61,106 nucleotides of DNA from SAR324 cluster bacterium (GTDB lineage Bacteria > SAR324 > NAC60-12). Of the stretch, positions 54,452 through 61,106 are shown piece after piece (the first letter of the stretch is position 1; the number at the start of each line of letters is the position of its first letter). The notes below the pieces were generated by a model that did no database searches, was not told where the DNA came from, and was given only the letters and a program-made list of their open reading frames with translations. The stretch is from contig JADGAT010000020.1 of NCBI GenBank assembly GCA_015231885.1, positions 1 to 61,106 on the forward strand, read 5' to 3'. A program made the translations under genes and the position numbers.

Positions 54452-55831
54452 ATGTCCTCGAGAACCATTCAAGAGATCAAAGATCTATCCATGAAAAAAC
54501 GTATTTCTAAAAAATGGTCAGGCGGCCTGATTTGTTTGGTCCTGACGGTCCTCATCATTGTGATCAGTTACCAAAAAATTCCCCAGTTGGAGTCCTGGCG
54601 ACAATTGCCTTCCGATGTCAAATGGTTGATGCTGGAGTTGGAAACAGAGCGTTTATTTTTCCGCATCTTCCCTCCTGATCCGCACCCGGAGCAGTACGCA
54701 CACCTCCATCCTGAGGTTTTAAAAAAAGCAGTCGTTCTGGGAGCAGACTGGATTCTATCCATGCAGGAACCCTCGGGTCGTTTTCAATATTGGTATGATC
54801 CGGTGTCTAATCGTTTCAGTGAAGCCCATGACGACAATTTCCTGCGCCAGGCCGGCACAGGATTCTCTCTGATGATGGTTTACGAATTAACAGGAGACCC
54901 GCGCTACCTTAACAGTTCGAAACAGAACCTGCAGCACTTGCAGAAGTTTTTAAAAAATCTGCCTCCCGACAAAGCTTATTATTTGTATAACCAAAAAGCC
55001 AAGCTCGGTGGGATCAGCTTGCCCATGTTGACCATGTTGAAACTCCGAGAGTTCACGGGAAGCCAAGAATATGACATACTTTTGAAAAAATTGGCAAACA
55101 TGATCCTGACACTTCAGGAACAATACCAGACTGGTCAGTATAAAAGTACTTACGTCTATCGTGGAGACTATGAATACGAAAAAAAGAAAGGCTGGGAATC
55201 GAAAATTTATCCAGGAGAAGCCATGCTGGCACTCGCCGGAATGTACCAGGCTTTTCAAGACCCTCGCTACAAAAACAGTATCGACCAGGCCCTTGGTTTT
55301 TATGCAAAGAATGCCGAGTTTGAAAACAGCCAGGCTTTTCTGCCCTGGACGATTTCGGCATTCACGTCTCTTTATCTGCAAACCAGGGAAGCTCACTATG
55401 CCAAGTATGTCATCAAGTTGACCAATCTGATGCTCCGTGAACAAAACCTGGATCACAAAGACAAGGTCTATGGCAGTTTTCATGGGGTTCCTGCCATCAA
55501 TACGTCCGCTTATCTGGAAGGATTAGCAGATGCTTTTCTCCTGGCACAAACAGCAGGAAACACCCATCACCAACAACTCTATGCTGATCGTCTCAAAATG
55601 GGATATCGCTGGATTCTTTTGCTGCAGCATACAAAAGACAGCCCTCAACTCCCCAATCCCCAGCAAGCCATTGGTGGCTTCCAGGGGAGTTTACACCAAG
55701 CAAGGCAACGCATTGACAATACGCAGCATTCCATCGTTGCTCTAACAAAAGGGTTGCGTTACCTCTATAACACGCCCCCTGCTGTTAGTCCCGCTCCATC
55801 CGATCAGTCATCTCCTTCGGGTCTACAATAA
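54452..55831 (+). CDS. Membrane-anchored six-hairpin-type (alpha/alpha barrel) protein
   Basis: A 459-aa protein: one N-terminal anchor (about residues 25-42), then a repeating helical-hairpin domain of the six-hairpin glycosidase kind, with regularly spaced W, Y and G residues (GADWILSMQEPSGRFQYWYD, GGISLPMLTML, YPGEAMLALAGMY, AINTSAYLEGLADAF). Relatives include glycoside hydrolases and uronyl epimerase-like proteins; catalytic residues are not identifiable. The extracytoplasmic orientation and an unknown carbohydrate substrate are inferred. The C-terminus is Pro/Ser-rich. A second ATG at 54491 is possible. It is divergent from the HTH gene across the GTTYCA array. Confidence 0.7.
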   Translation: MSSRTIQEIKDLSMKKRISKKWSGGLICLVLTVLIIVISYQKIPQLESWRQLPSDVKWLMLELETERLFFRIFPPDPHPEQYAHLHPEVLKKAVVLGADWILSMQEPSGRFQYWYDPVSNRFSEAHDDNFLRQAGTGFSLMMVYELTGDPRYLNSSKQNLQHLQKFLKNLPPDKAYYLYNQKAKLGGISLPMLTMLKLREFTGSQEYDILLKKLANMILTLQEQYQTGQYKSTYVYRGDYEYEKKKGWESKIYPGEAMLALAGMYQAFQDPRYKNSIDQALGFYAKNAEFENSQAFLPWTISAFTSLYLQTREAHYAKYVIKLTNLMLREQNLDHKDKVYGSFHGVPAINTSAYLEGLADAFLLAQTAGNTHHQQLYADRLKMGYRWILLLQHTKDSPQLPNPQQAIGGFQGSLHQARQRIDNTQHSIVALTKGLRYLYNTPPAVSPAPSDQSSPSGLQ

Positions 55832-55858
55832 ATAATTTTCGACAACAATATTATTTTT

Positions 55859-56740
55859 CTACTTCCAGGTTCTGACAAATTGGCTGCTCTGTAGAAAACG
55901 ATAAATAAAACCAATCGTGAATGAGCGGGACTGTTGAGAAATGACAAGTGGGCTGTTGCGGACAATAGAATGCTTCAGGTCATTGATGAAATACCCCAAT
56001 CCTATTGCAAATTCTTCCGTCAGGTTAAAAAAACCGCCAAAGCCATAAGTCAGTGCAACAAGCCCAGGATTTGCTCTATATTCAGAACGTCCCTCAATCG
56101 CATCGGCTTCCTTCACTCCATAATAATAATTATTATAGTTTTCATCACCATGCCTCCAGGAAACACTTAGCCCCATGCTGTCATTGCTGTCTCTGCCAAA
56201 AAAGTCATAACTCAATTCAGGAGTATAAATATTACCCACATGACCAAATCCGCCTCCTACGGTAAATCCATTCAACACCGGCAGTTCCAGAAGCAGGTGA
56301 TCGGTAAAATAGACTTTGGTCCGGACTCCTCCAAAAAAAGTCAAAGGCAGATCCTCCATACCCCGGCGAGTATAATTTTCTATTTGAATGATTTCAGCCC
56401 CTGAATTGTTTGCCCCTGTGGGCGAGTTTGCATCAATTGGCGCACTCTCCACAGGAAGCCTGCCACTCAAGCCGATATCAATTACCACTCTGTCACCATC
56501 CCATAAAAGCAATTTGCTTCCCTGCCCCAACTCGGCCACATCAAAACGATAAATAAACACAGGGAAAGGGACAGTGAGTCGGTAGTAATGATTTGACCCC
56601 AGGTAGTGTGGCAACTGAGCATGAAAAACCCCAATTCCAGCTTCCCATTTTGGTTGGTTTCCTGCCCATACGGAAAAAGGAAACAGCGACACCAGCAAGC
56701 CTGCCAAAATCCATATAATGCACATTAATCGGTGAGTCAT
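55859..56740 (-). CDS. MipA/OmpV family outer-membrane protein
   Basis: A 293-aa beta-barrel protein with a signal peptide (to about residue 26, ending VWAGN) and the MipA/OmpV N-terminal pattern WEAGIGVFHAQLPHYLGS. The sequence then alternates in beta-strand fashion to a C-terminal aromatic strand, FTIGFIYRF. MipA interacts with murein synthesis enzymes in E. coli; most homologues are uncharacterised. It is convergent with the 54452 gene, 27 bp apart. Confidence 0.85.
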   Translation of the reverse strand: MTHRLMCIIWILAGLLVSLFPFSVWAGNQPKWEAGIGVFHAQLPHYLGSNHYYRLTVPFPVFIYRFDVAELGQGSKLLLWDGDRVVIDIGLSGRLPVESAPIDANSPTGANNSGAEIIQIENYTRRGMEDLPLTFFGGVRTKVYFTDHLLLELPVLNGFTVGGGFGHVGNIYTPELSYDFFGRDSNDSMGLSVSWRHGDENYNNYYYGVKEADAIEGRSEYRANPGLVALTYGFGGFFNLTEEFAIGLGYFINDLKHSIVRNSPLVISQQSRSFTIGFIYRFLQSSQFVRTWK

Positions 56741-56823
56741 GCCCTTGCTATTGTAATTTATTTGTTATTTTTTTAATCTGTATATTGTAAATATCCGACA
56801 AAATGGTACTCTGCCAGTTTTTT

Positions 56824-56983
56824 AGGAAGGCGAAAATAATAACATGTGAAAGTTACGCAGGATTTTCATCGAGGTTCAAGGCGTTTTATCGGGTGCATAG
56901 CTCTTGCTATGTCACTGTTAAAGCAACGCAGAAGATCGATGAAAAGACAAGTAGATTTGCTAAGTTATTGTTTGAGCATTCCC
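56824..56983 (+). repeat. Family A palindromic element, copy 5
   Basis: A 160-bp copy from AGGAAGGCGAAA to GAGCATTCCC, centre CATAGCTCTTGCTATG. It lies between mipA and the lytic transglycosylase and accounts for most of the 306-bp gap. Confidence 0.92.
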
Positions 56984-57046
56984 TAGTGCGTTCTGCTGAT
57001 AATAGTGAAAAAGCATCCTCATTTTTTCATTCTAAAGAATAGATTT

Positions 57047-57631
57047 ATGAAATGTTTAACAAACACCATGCTCTTCATGGTTTTTATAATGAGTCATTCC
57101 ATTGCATCAGGACATCAAAAGTATGAAGACATGATAATTCAGCAGTCCAATTTAAAATGTATCGATTACAATCTAGCCCTTGCCATCGTTGAAGCAGAAA
57201 GTAATTTCCGACCAAAAGTCATCAGCTACAAAGGGGCCTTGGGCCTCGGGCAGGTAACCATCCTTGTGGCAAAAGACCGTCTTGGTTATTCACAAAAAGA
57301 TAAAACCACCAATGAAAAGGTTCGCCGCATGTTACTTGATCCACATCAGAATATTAGGATCATGCTCATGCACCTGGAATGGATCAATAAACACCTTTCT
57401 TCTTTTTTCGAAGGAGTTTCGCGAATTCAGATGATAGCTGCCGTTTACAATGCGGGTTATATAGGATTTGTCAATAGCAAAAAGCGATTACCTCAAATTG
57501 GAGAAGGACACAAACCTCTGGAACCGGCCAAAAAAAGAGAACGTGACGGCTATATCAAAAAAGTCGTCAAAGCCTACCATCGATTTGTTAAAAAAAATAA
57601 CCTTTCTGATTGCAGTCTCTCGAAAATCTAA
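57047..57631 (+). CDS. Lytic transglycosylase-like protein (GH23)
   Basis: A 194-aa exported protein: a signal peptide (MKCLTNTMLFMVFIMSHSIASG) followed by a lysozyme-like fold with the catalytic Glu in IVEAESNFRPK, the GALGLGQVT motif and MIAAVYNAGY. It is a small, single-domain SLT-type enzyme without LysM repeats. The start at 57047 is chosen because it begins the signal peptide; an in-frame ATG at 57005 adds 14 residues. Confidence 0.85.
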   Translation: MKCLTNTMLFMVFIMSHSIASGHQKYEDMIIQQSNLKCIDYNLALAIVEAESNFRPKVISYKGALGLGQVTILVAKDRLGYSQKDKTTNEKVRRMLLDPHQNIRIMLMHLEWINKHLSSFFEGVSRIQMIAAVYNAGYIGFVNSKKRLPQIGEGHKPLEPAKKRERDGYIKKVVKAYHRFVKKNNLSDCSLSKI

Positions 57632-57664
57632 AGAAATACTATTCTGATAAAGAGGTCTTTTCTT

Positions 57665-58585
57665 TTATTCAAGCTTGCCTTTCAGTTCCTGGATTTTTGC
57701 TTTCTTTTGTTGCCCATTCTGCAATACTTCTTCACGAATCTGATTCAGGGTTGAATCCATCTGCATTTGATCAGGCGCATGAAAAGCATCATTCAGCCCT
57801 TCAAACAGGGAGTCTGAGCCCTTGGAACCCTTGATAGGATGCAGAGCTTCAGGATTGCCCGCTCCACGAAACTGTGTCACAAATGCCTGCAAAAAATCGT
57901 GATTGGCCAGCAATGATTCATCTTCAGGAGCATCTGAAAGTAAGGATTTACTGCTCTTACCCGCTGCTTCCAATAGCAGATTCCCCAAACTCGTCGGGTC
58001 ACTGAAATCTTCTGTCAGAAACGTTTCCGGCAAAATATTAGGGTTTCCTTCGTTATTGGCGCCAAACCGATTGAACATCATAAGCTCGGAAATTCGATTA
58101 AAATTTTCCTCAGAATGCTCACCTCTAGCTATAAATTCTTCATGAATACTGGTAGTGATGTCGTTGATATTGGCTGTGATGGTATCCGCCAAGCTGACAA
58201 TTGCTGAGCGGTACTGTTGCTTCCCTACTTTCCCTTGAAGCGTGAGGGGAAGATCATTTTCGCTGAATTGTACTTGAAATTGAAACGATCCTTGACGCGT
58301 GGTCGTTGTCCTATCGAGTAAACCCCCTGTGTTTGTCATAAGCTGAATAGCGCTTCCTTCCACTACCCTAAGCTGTCTGCTCTGTTGTGTCGAATAAGAT
58401 TCAGCAACCGCAAAAATCCCACTAATGGCTATTTGTTCTTCCGATTCTTCTTCTGTTTGAGGATTGGGAATACGGATTCCGGCTGTATCATCAGATTCAC
58501 TGCTACAGCCGAACAAAATCATCATCCCCACTACATAGAGAGCCCATAAGAAAAACCTTTGTTTGGATCGCGATACAAAAGTCAT
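57665..58585 (-). CDS. Hypothetical lipoprotein
   Basis: A 306-aa lipoprotein: basic start, a hydrophobic helix and the lipobox ILFGC, then an acidic linker. Residues 50-145 look like a beta-rich, carboxypeptidase-regulatory-like domain (GSFQFQVQF...LTLQGKVG). The rest is helical. Function unknown. It starts 5 bp after the stop of the TIGR02147 gene, so the two are an operon. Confidence 0.7.
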   Translation of the reverse strand: MTFVSRSKQRFFLWALYVVGMMILFGCSSESDDTAGIRIPNPQTEEESEEQIAISGIFAVAESYSTQQSRQLRVVEGSAIQLMTNTGGLLDRTTTTRQGSFQFQVQFSENDLPLTLQGKVGKQQYRSAIVSLADTITANINDITTSIHEEFIARGEHSEENFNRISELMMFNRFGANNEGNPNILPETFLTEDFSDPTSLGNLLLEAAGKSSKSLLSDAPEDESLLANHDFLQAFVTQFRGAGNPEALHPIKGSKGSDSLFEGLNDAFHAPDQMQMDSTLNQIREEVLQNGQQKKAKIQELKGKLE

Positions 58586-58589
58586 GGCA

Positions 58590-59492
58590 TCACTCAGGAA
58601 TACTGGCTAAATTGAATAACTGAAACGAGAAAGACGCCACCATGGTCCCTTCCCCATTTGGTGTTTCAAGAGCTCGAAATTGCGAATCCCAAAATTCTTT
58701 TAAATTCTTTTTCATCTCCAAAAATTTTTCGGGAGTTGTTGCAATAGCAAACGCACCGAATTCACGATTTTTAGACGGATCTTTCAAGAATTTCAAGGAC
58801 AACTCAATAATCTCTTTATATAAATATTGAATTCTGGGGTCTTTGGGATCCATTTCCTTCAAAGGATCCGGAATTTCAAATCCATTTTCTGATTCCTGCA
58901 GCAGTTCCACCTTCTTCAGAAGCTCCAGGGCTTCTACAATTTCAGGAATATTTTTCTCCAGCAATGGATTCATACATTTTTTAAACCACAATGGATTGTA
59001 ATGAGCCCCCTCTAAAGAGGCAATTTCTCTCACAAGCCAAATGAACCATGACGTGATGCAGTCATATTGGGCATCGACCAGACTCACTGGCTGCCGAAAA
59101 CGCAGATTCCGAAAACGTTCATAATATTTTTTATGCAGCGATGTGCCTTCTGGATACTGCTCAAGGCGGAAAAGGGCTTCAAAATAATCAAACTGATCGC
59201 CATCGAGTGCCATCAATTCAGTGATAATGGTAAACAGTTCTTCGGATATTTTTTGTTTTCCATCCAGAATGGTTTTAATGAAGCTGGGATTTTTGCTGCC
59301 AAATCGATAAGAAAAATAACGCAGTGAGTAACGTTTGTCTTTCTCCTTGCATGCTTGAAGATATCCAGACAGTAATGTTTTGAATTCCACGAAATGATAA
59401 ATGTTCAAATTTAATTCATCAAATCGAAGGTCTTTCATGCGGCGATACCGTTTTTCCACAGATTCATTCTTTTCTGAAGGATGTTTTTCCAT
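58590..59492 (-). CDS. TIGR02147 family protein
   Basis: A 300-aa cytoplasmic, helical protein of the TIGR02147 group, found mainly in Bdellovibrio-like and Fibrobacter-like bacteria. The N-terminal HTH-like region (YFSYRFGSKNPSFIKTILDGKQKIS) and the family blocks around YFEALFRLEQ are present. Its partners are often secreted or lipoproteins, as here. The start at 59492 is set by GGGAG 8 nt upstream; the in-frame ATG at 59498 is only 2 nt away from that motif. Confidence 0.75.
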   Translation of the reverse strand: MEKHPSEKNESVEKRYRRMKDLRFDELNLNIYHFVEFKTLLSGYLQACKEKDKRYSLRYFSYRFGSKNPSFIKTILDGKQKISEELFTIITELMALDGDQFDYFEALFRLEQYPEGTSLHKKYYERFRNLRFRQPVSLVDAQYDCITSWFIWLVREIASLEGAHYNPLWFKKCMNPLLEKNIPEIVEALELLKKVELLQESENGFEIPDPLKEMDPKDPRIQYLYKEIIELSLKFLKDPSKNREFGAFAIATTPEKFLEMKKNLKEFWDSQFRALETPNGEGTMVASFSFQLFNLASIPE

Positions 59493-59580
59493 ATTCATCA
59501 CTCCCAACTTCTAATACCTGCATCAATTTTTACCTCAACCGTCTTTAAAAGTATTCTACACCTCTTGCTGAATCAAATCA

Positions 59581-59594
59581 CTGCAATATTGCAG
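59581..59594. promoter_or_regulatory. 14-bp perfect palindrome in divergent promoter region
   Basis: CTGCAATATTGCAG is a perfect palindrome between the divergent TIGR02147 and EF-hand genes, in otherwise AT-rich sequence, and could be an operator. No regulator is assigned with certainty; the TIGR02147 protein is one candidate. Confidence 0.4.
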
Positions 59595-59789
59595 ATCAAT
59601 TCATCATAATTGTATTTAATTTTAATACACTAAAATAGAAAATAAGCAATTATTAAAATGAAGTATTATTTTTAATCTTTTACAATAAAGGTGATTGGAT
59701 GATTAATAATCAAAAGCAATTGTATTTTTAATATCAATAAATTTATTTTAATAAATACATTTTAACTAACACCAAGCAGGAGAATAGCA

Positions 59790-60656
59790 ATGAAAAAGAA
59801 ACAAATATTTCAAAGCCTCATGACCGCGACAACAGGTTTATTCATCATTTCTTGTGCTGCTGGAGAGGTTTCAGAAGATGGTGCGTCTTCAGAGCCTTTA
59901 TCAACATCGGATTACCTGGCATCAGAGGATCAGCTAATGAGAGAAGCATCGAGCGGTATTCTGGAAGCAACAGGTGATTCTAAAGAGAACCAGTTTGAAA
60001 CCTTGGACATCAATAGTGATAGTGTGGTGAGCTTTGATGAGTTTATAGAGGTACACATGGCAAAGCACACCGAGTTGGACACGAATGACGATGGGGTTGT
60101 TTCCATGGAAGAAATTTCAAATATGGAACAGGAAAAACGCAAAGAACACTTTACTGCTCTGGACACGAATGAAGATGGAGTACTGAGTTCTGATGAATTG
60201 CCAGTGAGGGAGCAGAAAGGATTGACAAACCTTGATGTTGATGGAGATGGAAATATATCTGTTGACGAATGGAATTCAGTGAAAAACTCTGTAGAAGGCT
60301 TTGAAAAGTTGGATGCCAATGAAGATGGATTCGTTGACGAAGACGAGTTGGCGGTATTGAAAGAAGAAAGAGGTGAAAAACAAGGAAAGGGTCATCCTGG
60401 CGGCAGGCCACAGAGGGAAGTGACGAATCTCGATGTTGATGGTGACGAAGTCATCTCACAAGAAGAATTTCTGGCCACAGACACCAGGTTAGAAGAACAC
60501 TTTGGCATTCTCGATACCAATAGTGATGGGATGCTGGATTCGGATGAAATGTCGGCAGCCTTTATCAGAAAATTTGAACACCTGGATGCCAATGGAGATG
60601 GAGAGTTGACTCAGGATGAGTTTTCCGACGATAAAAATAAAAATGAAAAAAGGTAA
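59790..60656 (+). CDS. EF-hand calcium-binding lipoprotein
   Basis: A 288-aa lipoprotein: signal peptide with lipobox FIISC, then eight EF-hand calcium loops of the D-x-(N/D)-x-D-G pattern (LDINSDSVVSFDEF, LDTNDDGVVSMEEI, LDTNEDGVLSSDEL, LDVDGDGNISVDEW, LDANEDGFVDEDEL, LDVDGDEVISQEEF, LDTNSDGMLDSDEM, LDANGDGELTQDEF), with one basic stretch in the middle. It is a surface or periplasmic calcium binder of unknown purpose. The sequence repeats suggest growth by duplication of a two-hand unit. Confidence 0.88.
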   Translation: MKKKQIFQSLMTATTGLFIISCAAGEVSEDGASSEPLSTSDYLASEDQLMREASSGILEATGDSKENQFETLDINSDSVVSFDEFIEVHMAKHTELDTNDDGVVSMEEISNMEQEKRKEHFTALDTNEDGVLSSDELPVREQKGLTNLDVDGDGNISVDEWNSVKNSVEGFEKLDANEDGFVDEDELAVLKEERGEKQGKGHPGGRPQREVTNLDVDGDEVISQEEFLATDTRLEEHFGILDTNSDGMLDSDEMSAAFIRKFEHLDANGDGELTQDEFSDDKNKNEKR

Positions 60657-60673
60657 CCTTTTTTCTGATTCTG

Positions 60674-60698
60674 AAGACCGGACACATCGTCCGGTCTT
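60674..60698. terminator. Bidirectional hairpin terminator
   Basis: A perfect 10-bp stem AAGACCGGAC / GTCCGGTCTT with a 5-nt loop, placed between the convergent EF-hand gene and the 60720 gene. No long T-run follows on the plus strand, so terminator strength is uncertain. Confidence 0.6.
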
Positions 60699-60719
60699 GC
60701 ACATTCAAAAGTGACTTCC

Positions 60720-61034
60720 TCAGGCCCATGAGTGTTCTCCTACCGTCTCCAGAAAACCTGCCATTCCCTGTCGCAAAGATTCCATACTTTCCTGATCCTG
60801 CAGCTCATCGGGCAAGCTGTTCATAACTGTGATCAAATGCCGAAACAGCAAAGGGCGTGTGATGTTTGGCGTGTCAAAACATTCCATCTCATACTCCTCA
60901 TCATCTATTTTGCGGCTGAACCACAGCGCGGTTTCTCCCTCAACAGGAGCCGTCGGCTCTTTTTGAAATAACTGAAAATACCGAATGGTTTTAGACGCTG
61001 CAGAAAACTCCGCCTGACCGAAGGCCAGCACCAC
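60720..61034 (-). CDS. Hypothetical protein near window edge
   Basis: A 104-aa acidic protein, GTG start at 61034, not recognised. A TGA lies eight codons upstream of this start; beyond it the frame stays open to the window edge, so a longer 5'-extended form cannot be excluded. The start is preceded by GAAGGGG. No motif is identifiable. Confidence 0.45.
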   Translation of the reverse strand: MVLAFGQAEFSAASKTIRYFQLFQKEPTAPVEGETALWFSRKIDDEEYEMECFDTPNITRPLLFRHLITVMNSLPDELQDQESMESLRQGMAGFLETVGEHSWA

Positions 61035-61106
61035 CCCTTCGGCAAACTCAATACAGCCTCAAAAGATCAATCCAAGCACAAAATTGCCATGATGGTTGAG
61101 CAGCTT

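Noticed and set aside
61035..61106. A second selenocysteine UGA upstream of the 60720 gene
   Set aside because: The frame continues beyond a TGA and reads U-x-C-like, but no stable hairpin follows, no family match exists, and the window ends too soon.

Overview
The window reads as chromosomal DNA of a Gram-negative, probably marine or anaerobic-capable bacterium, with deltaproteobacterial, SAR324-like or Bdellovibrio-like affinities. The evidence is outer-membrane and lipoprotein genes, the Bpt/ClpS N-end-rule pair, a TIGR02147-type protein, a UGA-encoded selenoprotein, Rnf, and cobalamin-dependent methionine synthase. No phage, plasmid backbone, rRNA, tRNA or CRISPR is visible. The lineage is an inference from gene content only.

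Layout. 1-1.85 kb: a GH84 (O-GlcNAcase family) gene lacking its 5' end, followed by a class-II-like HDAC. The first 77 bases recur exactly at 1027-1103, so the left edge is either a tandem duplication or an assembly-graph junction. 1.9-2.4 kb: a ferritin-like gene on the minus strand. 2.8-20.6 kb: one long plus-strand block with korA, korB, a degenerate PFOR-like protein (PFL1), rnfB, a second, giant PFOR-like protein (PFL2), rnfC, rnfD, rnfG, rnfE, rnfA, an NqrM-like small Cys protein, a chemoreceptor and apbE. The proposed logic is: KorAB oxidises a 2-oxoacid; electrons pass through iron-sulfur modules (possibly PFL1/PFL2) to RnfB/RnfC; Rnf reduces NAD+ and pumps ions; ApbE attaches FMN to RnfG and RnfD; the NqrM-like protein may help cofactor assembly. 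I consider this the best candidate for an undescribed system.

20.6-31.3 kb: mostly minus strand. A GrdB-like selenoprotein with an in-frame UGA and a perfect 8-bp SECIS-like hairpin, an EF-G paralogue, an MltD-like lytic transglycosylase, tgt, bpt, a tail-less ftsZ, clpS (plus strand) and typA. 32-37.5 kb: a membrane/ribbon-helix-helix fusion, an ArsR-methyltransferase regulator and metH. 38-47 kb: small genes, tex, pfk, DUF445, ilvE and four STAS proteins with the phospho-acceptor serine always at residue 56. 47.8-61.1 kb: an RND exporter, a TerB-like protein, a PhoD phosphatase, a J-domain protein, an HTH/coiled-coil regulator beside a nine-copy GTTYCA array, a six-hairpin-type protein, a MipA/OmpV porin, a lytic transglycosylase, a lipoprotein, a TIGR02147 protein and an eight-EF-hand lipoprotein.

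The intergenic DNA between 28 and 57 kb is seeded with about 160-bp near-palindromic elements: five copies of family A plus one relic end, one of B and one of C. They share one architecture (imperfect terminal inverted repeats plus a short central hairpin) and look like non-autonomous mobile elements. Functions are assigned from motifs read by eye; no database search was possible.
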